From contig JAKZAP010000001.1 of the NCBI GenBank assembly GCA_023053575.1, forward strand, positions 13,842,849 through 13,906,848: DNA of 64,000 bases, read 5' to 3'. The number at the start of each line of letters is the position of its first letter. The first letter of the stretch is position 1. The notes under the pieces are model-generated. The model searched no databases. It saw nothing but the letters and a program-made list of their open reading frames with translations, and was not told the DNA's origin. A program made the position numbers and the translations under genes. Of the stretch, positions 45,228-56,956 are shown one piece after another. Source of the DNA: Branchinecta lynchi (lineage: Eukaryota > Arthropoda > Branchiopoda > Anostraca > Branchinectidae).

Positions 45228-45290
45228 GTAGGTACCGCGCATCCCTTTGATACGTTCCCGACAAGGAAGTCTACTACGGTAATATGAGGA

Positions 45291-45684
45291 ACCCATAAAT
45301 TTCCTGTAATGACTCGCCATTCAGGGGGCTTGTCATTTCCTATGCTTCTATGTTGCCCGAGCCTCACCTAGTTTCCAGAAATTCCGCTTGGGTCGAATCG
45401 GCGTTCTTGCTCAGATAGACAAATTTGTTGACACAAGTCAGGACTGTTCAGCATGCCACCAGGCACCTAAGCTAGGACAAAATATCCAGGATACTCTTCC
45501 ATTACAGATAATTATTCCTAGTTCAGCACAACAGCTGCGAAAAATTTGTCTATCTGGATAGTCGGGTATTTTGTCCCCGTGGGTATTTCTCGAACTATCT
45601 GACGCTCGGTCAAGAGCGCATCAGAACTCTCTTATTGACAAGCCCCCTGAATGGCGAGTCATTACAGGAAATTTATGGGTCCCT
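45291..45684. mobile_element. MITE family F, copy F1
   Basis: Terminal inverted repeats of about 45 bp: ACCCATAAATTTCCTGTAAT at the left, its complement at the right, and CAGGGGGCTTGTCA at the inner edges. GGTAATAT flanks both sides (45279 and 45685), which suggests an 8-9-bp target duplication. Copy F2 lies at 63598. Confidence 0.85.
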
Positions 45685-45691
45685 GGTAATA

Positions 45692-46112
45692 TCAAGAACA
45701 AATAATCAACCTCCGTCTCCCTATCTCTGTAATACGACCATGCTGAGTCGAATAAATTCTGATACCCTACCCGATGCCAACGAGCGGAGGAGAAGCTAAG
45801 AACATCATAATTTGTTACTCCTACAAACATCTATATCGCAGTAAATCCCCGCAGAAGAATACGAACGCCGTCTGAGTCGTCCTTTACATCTGATTGGTTG
45901 TCTACCATCGTGACATCACGTCTAACTCGCTGCAGACTCCTGCAGGCGTCCTAAGATTTTTCATCTGGTATGCGCAGGGTCGAAGAGGGAAGTAGACCGG
46001 TATCAACTCTAACCTCAGAGCAAGTACCATACCTCTAGTCTGCTCAGTTTTATTGGGGTATCCATATTCGCTGCATGGGACCAGATACGGAGTTCTATTA
46101 GATTATTTGCTC
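45692..46112. mobile_element. MITE family E, copy E2
   Basis: Ends CAAGAACAAATAATCAACC and the complement of GAGCAAATAATCTAATAGAA. It matches E1 (18662-19021) for 40-90 bp at each end. It directly abuts F1. Confidence 0.65.
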
Positions 46113-46149
46113 TCGGTTGGTTTTAAACGTATTAGTTAGCTGCGTTTTC

Positions 46150-46200
46150 GTTTCGACGATACTTCGGTCCTTCTTGGCAAGGGTCCTCTTCAGGGTTCAC
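46150..46200 (-). mobile_element. Family-I end fragment
   Basis: The complement of CCTTCTTGGCAAGGGTCCTC gives GACCCTTGCCAAGAAGG with CCTGAAGAG before and GAAGTATCG after. It is a third copy of the hairpin word at 32463. Confidence 0.55.
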
Positions 46201-46384
46201 TTACGATCTACTATGGAAAAATGTAGTAGCTGTGTTTCACACGGATTTTTTTAAATTTGTTTTAACATCTTTGCCGGGGCGTTTTTCGCGAACGTTCTGC
46301 GCGAGGAAATTATTGTTTGTCAACACACATGTCTTAAACTCGAAATAATTGGGGCAACAGTTAGTTTCAAAGTCCGCTTTCAAC

Positions 46385-46870
46385 CCCCAACATGGAGAGG
46401 AATTATAATAGTTCATAACTTGACCAGAGCTGGACATGGGACGATGAAATTCCTTGTACTTGTAGAACCTAGAGCTGGGAAACTACTTTTAATGTTGCAT
46501 CTCACTTTTAATGTTGCATCTCCCCGACCCACCTCGTGCATGGGGAACTGGGCCCAGATTGCACAAGAATAAAGTTCGTAACCGGTGACAGGAATCAACA
46601 GGTATAAAGTTTAAACTTGGTAGGCTTATGAGGATTGGGGTTTTCTTTTTGCTTTTGGGGGGTCCCAAGCACCACTCCCACTTGGTTCAGAGGCAATTGG
46701 GCCCAGATTGTACATGTTTTTAAGTTTTTAAACTGAAGTAGGGCTATGAAATTCCTTACGCATTTGAATCTTAGGGTTGGGAGTATATATGTTGAGTTAC
46801 ACCTTCCCACCCTCCACATTCATGACCAAGTGGGCCCAAAAGTTGCCCATGAGTTTTTTAAGCGTGACTG
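46385..46870. repeat. Divergent tandem repeat, unit about 150-200 bp
   Basis: Three units share TGGGCCCA(G/A)ATTG, GATGAAATTCCTTG/GCTATGAAATTCCTTAC and a C-rich TCCCCGACCC/CTTCCCACC word. An 18-bp word, TTTTAATGTTGCATCTC, is itself doubled at 46488-46521. The sequence is otherwise non-coding. Confidence 0.55.
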
Positions 46871-46914
46871 GAATCAAACTCGTAAGCTGATATAGGTGTA
46901 GATAAGCATTTTGA

Positions 46915-47335
46915 TGGGTTATTTTAGGTTATTTCAGTACTTGGTTTAGTTACTGGGGATGAGAGATGTTTTGGTTCTAACGCTGTTTGTATATAAGATG
47001 TGATAAACATTTAACTTTCACACTCCAGATTGAGCGCTTGCGTACTTGTTGCACTTGCTAATGGAAAAGAGGTATAAAGCGTCGGACTGGCTGGCAAGAC
47101 ATTCAGTGTTGAAAAACTGTTCTTGCAAGTTGCAATATATTCAAGATTTCTTGGATTTATACATGCGGTTTGTTTACATTAAAAGCTTTGGAAGTGGGAT
47201 GATTTCAGATTAGGTTATTTCAATAGGCTACTTGTTTGATTATTGTGGATATGGAATGTCTTGGTTCTAACGCTGTTTGTATATTGAATGTGATAAACAT
47301 TTTACTTTCACACTGCACCTTTGAGGGATTCTGCA
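46915..47335 (+). repeat. Tandem duplication, offset about 292 bp
   Basis: TTGGTTCTAACGCTGTTTGT followed by ATGTGATAAACATTT and ACTTTCACACT occurs at 46972 and 47262. The second copy ends at family-B copy B-e. Confidence 0.75.
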
Positions 47336-47341
47336 CTTGTT

Positions 47342-47835
47342 GGGATCCCGAAGTGACGGGATACCTATGACTTCGTAAAAGTTGTCTGTCTCTCTGTAAG
47401 CACGATAGCTCTCGAAGGGAAGGGGATATTTTGTTCAAACTTGGTGTGAAGATTCTTGAGTCAAAGTAAAGGTCAGGTTCATAGATTGCTTCTGCAGCCC
47501 TATGTTTAGGGGTGGGGGGAAGGGATTGAAATTAAGGGACGAAGAAAGTATTTTTAAAAAGCTAATAGGATAGTCCATTGAAGGGTAAGGAGACATGCTG
47601 AATCCAGGAGACATGCTGAATCCGGATCTGAAAATAAATTTCTCGCCGGACAAGTAGTTCGCCCGGAATCCGGCCAAAACCGGAAATTTGATAAATAAAA
47701 GTAAAAGTCGGCAGAAGTTCAATTAGAGGTTCGCATCGGGGGTAAGAACGCACTTTGAATCCGTTTCTGAAGTTTATTTTCTTGTCAGACATGTCATTCT
47801 GCCGGAGTTTGCCAAAATCGGAAGTTTTGTAGACT
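47342..47835 (+). mobile_element. Family-B element, truncated copy B-e
   Basis: Starts GGGATCCCGAAGTG, then GTCTGTCTCTCTGTAAGCAC, GATAGCTCTCGAAGGGA and CAAACTTGGTGTGA. Two monomers with CCGGACAAGTAGTTCGCCCG (47648) and a decayed form (47785) follow. The far GGGATCCC end is missing. Confidence 0.75.
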
Positions 47836-47892
47836 AGTATTTTGAATTCAACTACTTGCTTATTCTAAAGCTGGTAGTTCACTTCGACATTC

Positions 47893-47985
47893 AGAGCTGT
47901 GTTGCGCATTGTTAGCGTGCGTGGTTGAAGAATTTAGATTTCTTTGGTCGTAGGTTCGACTTTTAGAAGTCGCCTGATCTTTTTA
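47893..47985 (+). mobile_element. tRNA-like SINE head
   Basis: A-box-like TTGCGCATTGTTAGCGTGC (47902) and B-box GTAGGTTCGACTTTT (47949) lie at tRNA spacing. The stems are imperfect. It could be a SINE or an old tRNA pseudogene. Confidence 0.45.
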
Positions 47986-48307
47986 TTTTGCTCGGATTTT
48001 GCTTGGCTTCCTCTCCATAGGTGGTGAAAATTGTTGGTGGGAAAACATAACTGACTCCGAGCCGATATTCACTGGCAGAATGCGTGCGAGTCCTGTCTAG
48101 TGATAGATTTGCCAATAGATAGATTTGCCTATAGATAGATCTGCCATATATAACCTTTTTCGAATTGGTATATAGTCCCACAGGTAGTTAAATTATGACA
48201 ATACATTTTGTGGAGGTTTATACGATATCGTATCAGCCTCCAGAGATGATGATCTCTGGAGGCGTATCAACGTCCGCAGAAGTTTATCGAGCACTTTTCC
48301 TCATTAT

Positions 48308-51298
48308 TATGGCACTTGAGCTTACTCAAGTGCCATATAGCGATTGTTATTTCTGTCCGTCAGTCGGTCTGTCGATCTGTCGGTCTGTCGGTCCCGGTTT
48401 TGCTAGTTCGGGCACTTCCAGATAAGCTAGGACGATGAAACTTGGCAAGCATATCAGGAACTGGACCAGATTAAATTAGAAATTGTCGCTTCCTCGATCC
48501 GTCCATCTGGAGGGGAGTGGAGGGAGGGGGAATCCGGAAAAATTAGGAAAAATGAGATATTTTTAGCTTACGAACGGGAGATCGGATCTTAATGAAACTT
48601 AATACATGGAAGGACTTCGTGTCTCAGACCCTCCATTTTAAATCCAGACCGGATCCGGTGACACTGGGGGGAGTTAGAGGGGGAAACCGGAAATCTTGGA
48701 AAACACTTAGAGTGGAGGGATCCGAATGAAACTTGGTGGAAAGTACAAGCAAAAGTCCTAGATACGTGACTGATATAACCGGAACGGATCCGCTCACTTT
48801 GGGGGAGTTGGGGGGGGGGGGGAGAAGTCCGAATTTGTAGTGATCCCGCGAGTTCCGTGCTTCCTGATGTGCTGGGACGATGGAAATTGACAGGCATGTC
48901 TGGGACCCGACCAGCTTAAATAGGAAATCATCAATTCCCCGATTCGACTATCTGGGGGGGGGGGAGTGGAGGGAGGGTGAAGCCAAAATTTGAGGTATTC
49001 TTAGCTTGCGAACGGGTGATCGGATCTTCATGAAAGTTGATATTTAGGATGACCTCGTGTCTCAGACACCTCACTTTAAATCCGGGCCGGATCCGATGAC
49101 ACTGGGGGGAGTTGGAGGAGGGAACCGGAAATTTTGAGAAACGCTTAAAGTGGAGGGATCGGGATGGAACTTGGTGGGAAAAACAAGCACAGGTCCTAGA
49201 AACGTCATTGACATAATCGGACCGGATCAGGGCACTGTGGGGGAGTTGGGGTGGGGAACCGGAAATTTTGAGAAACGCTTAAAGTGGAGGGATCGGGATG
49301 AAACTTGGTGGGAAAAACAAGCACAGGTCCTAGACACGTCATTGACATAACCGGACCGGATCAGGGCACTGTGGGGGAGTTGGGATGGGGGTCCGGATTT
49401 CTAGCGATCCCCCGAGTTCGGCATACTTCCTGGTGTCCTAGGGCGATGAAACTTGGCAGGTATGTCAAGGATCCGAACAGATTGACTTGAGAACAGCCGT
49501 TTCCCCGACCCGACCATCGTGGGGGGAGTGGGTGGATGGGGAGTCCGGAATCTAGTGGCGTGCATAACTTTTGAACGGGTGATCGGATCTTGATGAAAAT
49601 TGATATTTATGATGACCTTGTGTCTCAGACACCTCACTTTAAAGGCCGGATCCGATGACACTGGGGGGAGTTGGAGGAGGTAACCGGAAATTTTGAGAAA
49701 CGCTTAAAGTGGAGGGATCGGGATGAAACTTGGTGGGAAAAACAAGCACAGGTCCTAGACACGTCATTGACATAACCGGACCGGATCCGATGACACTGGG
49801 AGGAGTTGGAGGAGGGAACCGGAAATTTTGAGAAACGCTTAAAGTGGAGGGATCGGGATGAAACTTGGTGGGAAAAACCAGCACAGGTCCTCGACACGTC
49901 ATTGACATAACCGGACCGGATCAGGGCACTGTGGGGGAGTTGGGGTGGGGGTCCGGATTTCTAGCGATCCCGCGAGTTCGGCGTACTTCCTGATGTCCTA
50001 GGGCGATGAAACTTGGCAGGTATGTCAGGGATCCGAACAGATTGACTTGAGAACAGCCGTTTCCCCGACCCGACCATCGTGGGGGGAGTGGGTGGATGGG
50101 GAGTCCGGAATCTAGTGGCGTGCATAACTTTTGAACGGGTGATCGGATTTGAATGAAACTTGTCTGGTGAGCTATCGCCTCGGACGTTCAGTGTCACGTC
50201 CGGGTCGGGTCCGATAGCTGTGGGGATGGAGGGGGGGGGGGGGGGGGAACTCCAGAAACTCTAAAAGTAGAGGGATTGGGACGAAACTTAATGGATGGAA
50301 CAAGCATTAGGCCTAGATGAAATTGACGGAGCCAGATGGTTTCGGGGCTCTGTGGGGGGGAGTTGGAGGGGGCTTCCTGGAATTCCGGTAGTCGTGAGTT
50401 AGAATAGTTCCAGATGTAAAACGACAACGAAACTTTGCAGGCATATTAGCGACCCGAATTATCTTGACTCAAAAACCTGACACAACATACCCCCGGAAAC
50501 TTCCGTTCCTAGATCCGAGCATTTTTGGGGGAGCAAGAGAAGAGAAATATGGACTTCTGTAAATTGCGAACGAGTGGTCTGATTCGAGTGAAACTTCATG
50601 GGTGATACGAATCGATGGCCTCGACATGTAAAACATGCGTTCGAACCATATGCGACCACGATTAGGGGAATTGGGGGTGGGGGGACTTTTGACATGCACA
50701 AAAACCAAACGGATGGACCGAATGAGATGCAATTCGACAGTGCCGAGTTTATGCGGCCTAGATTTGTTATTTGGCGTCCGGGCCGGATTCGGCCAAGGTA
50801 GGGGGGGGGGGGGTACTGGAAACTTGCAGATAGGCTATGCTCCAATTTCAGTCAAACTTGATGAGGGAATTAAGAGATTGGGCCCGAACCGGCTCCGACA
50901 ACGTTGGTGGGAAGGGGGGGGGGGGTACCGGAACTTTCCAAAAATGCTCAGATTCGAGTGAAACTTGGTAGATGGTATAAACGAAGATGCTTTAGGTGGT
51001 CGATTTTTTTTTATTCCGAACCAGATTCGGCCAAGGTAGGTGGAAATAGAGTGAGTACCGGAAATCGTGTAGCACGTCTAGGGATCAAACAAATGGATTT
51101 ATTGGGATGAAAGTTTGAACAGTCATGTGCATTTGCAATCGAGACGATGCCGGAACTGCTCAGAAATGAGTGAAACTAAATATCCTATTTCTATTTCCGA
51201 ACCGCCTTTTTGGATGGCGGGTGTATTTTGTGACGTTTTCATCTACTTTGTTGTACAGCCTACTCGTACAAGTGCCATATGAGCTCGTAGCTCTTGTT
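48308..51298 (+). mobile_element. Family-C satellite-bearing element, complete copy C1
   Basis: A 3.0-kb non-coding element. It starts with a 13-bp hairpin TATGGCACTTGAG / CTCAAGTGCCATA (48308-48337), then (GTCTGTCG)n and the phrase CGATGAAACTTGGCA. The body is a run of about 134-bp monomers (GATCGGGATGAAACTTGGTG, GAGTTGGAGGAGG, AACCGGAAATTTTGAGAAAC) and related longer units. It ends with GTGCCATATGAGCTCGTAGC and TCTTGTT. Open frames in it are chance readings of the satellite. Confidence 0.85.
49080..50200 (+). repeat. Satellite core of C1, higher-order repeat of about 560 bp
   Basis: 134-bp monomers are at about 49090, 49225, 49650 and 49785. The larger block from GGCGATGAAACTTGGCAGGT (49442) recurs at about 50002, nearly identical over about 150 bp. 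That indicates recent unequal exchange or slippage. Confidence 0.85.
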
Positions 51299-51907
51299 AA
51301 AAAATAAAACCTGACCTTCAAAAAATAGGTTCAGAAAAAAAAAAACACTAAAAAATAATACAGAAAAAAAACTATTGGAGATGTTGGAGATAATGTTGAT
51401 AATGTTGAAAATGTTGGAGATAAAAAATGTTCAGAAACAGAAAGAAAATGTAGCTTTCCTATAGGCAACCAACCTGGGTCATACCTTGTTACAATCACAT
51501 TCCCACTAAAAATGCAACAACTGAAACAACATTGCTTCCAACTTACTTCAACTTGTTTTCCTCTACTCTCCAAAAGGCATCTGTTGAGCAGTTAAAACTG
51601 TCTTTTTTCTTGAATTTTGTTCTGATTGTACAGAATTGTACAAATTTTAAGCTTAATTAATTCTCCTGTGTTGCCACTGGTTGCAGAATTCTGCGATTTG
51701 TCGTAAACTTTCGTTTCTTCGACAAAGCGAGCAAGAACTCTGCGACCCGTTCCTTACCAGTAAATACAAAAATGAAGCATAAAAGTTGAGGCGTACGTGT
51801 ATGAAATACGAAATTTCTCTTTTATAGTTGGTGAAAAGGACCCAGAATCGTAGGTGCCAAAACGTCATTGTTTTTTCAGTCCAAAAGTCACAGATTCCAT
51901 CAGAACA

Positions 51908-52952
51908 AGACCAAAGTTTTCGATGGGATCCCACAAATTTAATATTTTTCGGACTTCTTGATCCAGACAATCAAACCTTGAACATTTCCAATCCCAAAAG
52001 TTCAAATTTGATCCAGACAATTGAGTCTTGTCTTCGCCAGATCCAGTCTTCGACAGACTCCTTGAACACTTACTATTAAATATTTAGAAACAGATTAAGG
52101 CCAAATAGCTAATCACGTAAGAAAACCAAGTTCAGATTCGGATTCAGCATGTGTGTTTACCCCTTTAAGTCATATCTATTTTGACGAAGCAGACCGAAAC
52201 TTCCTGCCTTATCTTTTGGCAATTTTCTAGTTTCGGCGGAATTCCGGAACTACTTGTCCGGCGAAAAAAATAAAGCTCAAAAACGAATTCAGCATGTCTC
52301 CTTACCCCTACACCCAACGTCTATTCAACTTCGGGTTAAACTTTTACTTTTAACAAATTGTCCGGTTTCAGCCGGATTCCGAGCGATCTATACATCCGGT
52401 GAGAAAATGATTGTCATATGCGAATTCAGCATGTCTGCTTACCCGCAAATCGAACACCTTATCAAATCTAAATAAAACTTTTACTTTAAACAAATTCTCC
52501 GGTTTTGGCCGGTTTCCGGCCGAACTAATTTCCCGGCGAGAAAACGATTCTCATATTCGGACTCAGCACGTTCCCTTGCCCCTAAATCTAACCTCCAATC
52601 AATTTCGTATTAAACTTTTACTTTTCACAAATATTCCGGTTTTTACCGGATTCCGGGTGAACTATTTGTCCGGCGAGAAAATAAACTTCATATTCGGATT
52701 CAGCATGTCTCCTTACCTCGAATTCGACTATTTCATTAGCTTTTAAAAATATATTTGTTGTTCCCCTTAATTTCAAACCCCTCCCCCACCCATAGAGCTA
52801 CATAGCCCATCTTCAAACTTGACCTGTACTTTGACCTAAAGAGTCAAAATATCTTAACCTCTTCGAGAGTTACTGTACCAACAGACGGACAGACGGACAA
52901 CTTTTGCGATGTCACAGGTACCCCTCCACTTACGTTTTGGGATCCCAAAAAG
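51908..52952 (-). mobile_element. Family-B element, complete copy B-d
   Basis: Read on the minus strand from GGGATCCC at 52939-52946: (GTCC)n, CGAAGAGGTTAAGATATTTT, a 150-bp head, then five monomers of about 130 bp (52740 to 52140) with CCGGACAAATAGTTCACCCG-type words, then the far end GGGATCCC at 51925-51932 with ATCGAAAACTTTGG. Confidence 0.85.
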
Positions 52953-53862
52953 TGGCAACACTAATTCTATCTATAATAGCCCGCCGCTAGATGGTATCTG
53001 CTTCGCCACAAATGAAAAAGATGGTGTTGGATAAGGATTGTATTGTTATAAACAGAAATGTCCGGGTCACAACAATAGTCATTCACATTTCCATTTCATT
53101 AAAGTTTAACTGAAAAGCAAACTTATGTTTGTATCATTTAGTTGGATACACTGAGTTATTTAAATTCCGCTAAAAGATTTTTTGATTTTCCACTTGGTGC
53201 TCTAGTAGTGAGGTTCAGAGTACCTACGGCTGTCCCCACAGCGCAAATTCTACTATGACGCGGAATATTTGAATCTCAACAAAAACGCGGCTTTTCAGTG
53301 GGTGGTGATAAGCTTGGTGAAGACTGCTTAGTGCCTGAACAAAAAAGTTTCAAAAATCTTTTCCGTCAAGCATACGACACAGGTAGTACCCCAAATCTGA
53401 CAGGAAAATTCCACTATTTGAAAACTGATTATTCGTGAATAGCGGAGCAACGAAGTAACTCAGTTCCATCGGGTCTTCAAGCCTCTTTAAGTGAATAGGT
53501 GAGGGATAACCTGACTGTCCCATCTCTGTCCTTTTCAGTTAAACTTTAAACAAAAACTCCCTGAACAAGTAGCAAATAAGTACTACCAAAGAAGATACCA
53601 CAGAATCTCGAAGGCCATTCAAAATATCAACCTCGCTGCGGTCGGCAGATATTTTTCATAACCTGCCTCGCCGGGTTGTCGGCGAAACGTCCCCATGCGC
53701 AACGTCCCCTGCATGTTCCCCCGTCCAATGCACGCTCTGAAGTTGTTTTACTTCGATCATGCAATTATGGTCGAAGCGAAGTTAAAACCTATGCTTAGGG
53801 AATCTTAATTTCAGCTTTGAAGGCTAATAGTTTTTTTAACTTAAAACTTTAAAGTAGAAGAA

Positions 53863-53975
53863 GAGGACGTTTCGCCACTGGGAAGTTTTACCGTGAGGAC
53901 GTTTTGCCATGGTGACGTTTTGTCATGGGGCCGTTTAGTCACGGGGACGTTTTGTCGTGGGGACGTTTCGTCGGT
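53863..53975 (+). repeat. Minisatellite GGGGACGTTTTGTC
   Basis: Six units of 16-19 bp with the core GGACGTTT(T/C)G(T/C)C. The same word in reverse (GGCGAAACGTCCCC) lies just upstream at 53681-53694. Confidence 0.85.
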
Positions 53976-54971
53976 AAGCCCCCTTGCCTTCGGCTCCGAC
54001 AGGTCATTTTAGTAGCCATCTCGTTGTATAATCTGATATCCCTCGATGTCGGAAGTTAACCTTTAAAATCAGTCTATCTAATTGCCGCATATTCCATACC
54101 AGCATAGGCCATAACAACTATCTCAACTTTATTTTCTTTCTTGCCGAACATGTAGCGGAATTCAGCTAAAACCCTGAGTTTTGTAAGAGTAAAGACTTTT
54201 TGAAAGTCGATTAGTGATATATAAAGGGGTGATAAGCTTTTCAGTGAAATTTTAAACTTTGCATGGTTTCGCAAAGTGTCATATTTTTCTTCCTAAAGCT
54301 ACGACCTGTTTTTTTGGCCACATAGCGTAAAAGATAAAATATATAGTTATAGAAACTTTGCGTCGTATTGAAATGGACACCTGCCAGTACCATTCCTGTC
54401 CTAATTAATTTGGAATTGCCACGGATAGTCTAAATCTCATTTGTCTAGGAGAGCAGTATTTGGAATCCGTAAAAATTAGACAGGTAACTGATTTGCTCAT
54501 GGACTTGGACGTGCGCTTAAGTGACAAAAAAAGAGTAAACAATACATAATAGAAAAAAGTACGTAATGAAAATGTTTGTGAGGGCAGGAGAGTGACCTAA
54601 AATTGATAGGCCGTTTTTTTTAGTTAGATAGTTGAATGTCCCTTACTGTGTGTTGCCAGCTTATGTGTAGGCATTGTACGGTCGTTAATTGAGATTTAGC
54701 CCTAATCGTCATAAACAAGCTCATGGGACACCCAAATTGCTGGTCTCAGGTTTCGTCACGGAGCAAGATATCTTTTTCTCGGCTGTCAGACTATCAACTT
54801 GCTCGAAAGCTCGAGTTCAGCTGAGACATCCTGGCTCCTTGCGTTATGTTCTAGGATATCCTCAGCTTTTCGTTCACGTGTCCTCCGTCTTTCACATACT
54901 TGGGCCAACTTAGTTAAAAACTTCATTGTTTTATTTCACCTTGTCCTAAAATCTGTGTTCTGCGGTTTCTG

Positions 54972-56155
54972 TTTTTGGGATCCCGAAACGTAAGTGGAGG
55001 GATACCTATGACATCGCAAAAGTTGTCCGTCCGTCTGTAAGCACGATAACTCTCGAATGGAATGAGATATTTTGATGAAACTTGGTGTGAGGATTGTTTG
55101 GGTCAAGGGTAAGGTCGAGTTTGTAGATGGGCTCTGTAGCCCTGTATTTGGGGGTGGGGGAAGGGGTTCAAATTAAGGGACAAACAAAATATTTTTCGAT
55201 TATGGAGTAATAAGACATGCTGAGCACGATGGTGAAAATCATTTTCTCGCCGGACAAGTAGCTCGTCCGGAATCCGGCGAAAACCGGAAAGTTTCTTAAA
55301 AGTAAAAATTTCATTTGAACTTGATTAAATGTTTAATTTAGGTGTAAGAAAACCTGCTGAGCACGATAGTGAAAACAATTTTCTCGCTGGCCGAGTAGTT
55401 CGTCCGGAATCCGGCAAAACCGGAAAGTTGGTTAAAAGTAAAAGTTTCATTTGAAGTTTATTAAATGCTTGATTTAAAGGTAAGAAGACATGCTGAGCAT
55501 GATGGGGAAAATCATTTTCTCGCCGGACAAGCAGCTCGTCCGGAATCCGGCCAAAACCGGAAAGTTGGTTCGAAGTAACAGTTTCATTTGAAGTTGATTA
55601 AATATTTGATTTAGGGGTAAGAAGACATGCTGAACCGGACGGTGAAAACCATTTTCTCTCCGGACAACTAGTTCGCCTGTGATCCGGCCAAAACCGGAAA
55701 ATAAGATTAAAAGCAAAAGCTTTATCTGAAGTTGATTAGATGATAGATTTAGGGGTAAGAAGAGACGCTGAGTCTGTATATGATGATCGTTTTTTACCCG
55801 GACATATAATTAGTCCCGAATCCGGTTGTACCCGCATATTTTTTAAGTCAAAGTTTTATTTAAAGTTGATTAGATGTTCTTTATAGGGATAAAGGGATAC
55901 GCCGGTTTCGTTCCTGAATTTTTTTTTTTGCTGGACTAGTAGTTCGCTCGTAATTCTGGCGAAACCGCAGATTTGGCAGTAGTAAAGCAGGAAGTTTCGG
56001 TCAGTATCGTCAAAATAGATATCGCTTATAGATGTATAGATAGATAGGTAGATAGAATATCTGAACTCGGTTGGCTTCGGCCTGGCGAAGACAAGACCCA
56101 ATTGTCTGGATGAAATCTTAGATTTTTGGGATCCCATCGATACCTTTGGTCTTGG
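54972..56155 (+). mobile_element. Family-B element, complete copy B-a
   Basis: Starts at GGGATCCC 54977-54984, then GTCCGTCCGTCTGTAAGCAC, GATAACTCTCGAATGGAATG and TGATGAAACTTGGTGTGAGG. Six 130-140-bp monomers run from 55200 to 55990. The first four share CGTCCGGAATCCGG and GGAAAGTTG, and the last two have decayed. A GATA run (56030) and the far GGGATCCC (56128-56135) follow. Confidence 0.88.
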
Positions 56156-56703
56156 TCTTCTAGTTCTTATTCAACAATAATTCAACAGTACAAATCAGTT
56201 AATTGAAAAAGTTCCGTTGACTGTATGCCACTCATATGTTTGCCATCCAGTGTATTGCCACTTTGCCAGCCATTTGAACAAGAGCTACGAGCTCGTATGG
56301 CACTTGTTACGAGTAGGTGTTGCAAGAAAGTAGATGAGAACATCACAAGATACGCCCTTCAGCGGGACCTAGAAATTCGGACCTAGAAATAGAAAATATA
56401 CTTTCACTCGAGTCTGAGCATTTCCGGCGTCTCCTCCTATCATCTAGAGCGAATGTTAGGGCACAATATTTCCGGTACTCCTCCCCCTCAAACATCCCCT
56501 ACTGCGGCCGAATCTGGTTCAGACATCTGGTTCAGACATAAATTGATCATTTAAAGTAGTTGTTCCCAACCAGTGGTACGCGTACCCAAACGGTTACGTA
56601 AGACCCTTACAAGAGGTACGCAAAAGTACAAAAATCGGTTAAGTCTGTAGCTTCGAAATCTCGCCTCCTTCATTTTTGATTGCCGAATGCCTAATACTAC
56701 CAG

Positions 56704-56889
56704 CAGAGGCATCACTAGCCAAAATGTTTATTGGGGGCAAGGTAATTTTATTGACTGGCTGGTCAGTTTTACCGACTGTTAAAACAAACAAAAAACTTTC
56801 TACGAAAATTGCGGCGCTTTGCTCTGACTCGTTTCTTTTTAACCGTCTGGAAGGCCACTTTGGGGGGAGGGGGTTCCCAACCCGTGCCT
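56704..56889 (+). mobile_element. Family-D fragment, copy D3
   Basis: CAGAGGCATCACTAGCCAAA, GACTGGCTGGTCAGTTTT and ACCGACTGTT match D1 in inverse orientation. It is nested inside the hAT element. Confidence 0.55.
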
Positions 56890-56956
56890 GACGCTCTGTT
56901 ACAAGTCCTAGTGAAAGTCAATGAAATAATGTTGATTCCAAAACAGCTATCCTACT

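Noticed and set aside
48195..51110. Many open frames of 60-130 codons on both strands
   Set aside because: They follow the period of the family-C satellite and appear in several frames with the same low-complexity residues. They are readings of a repeat, not genes.
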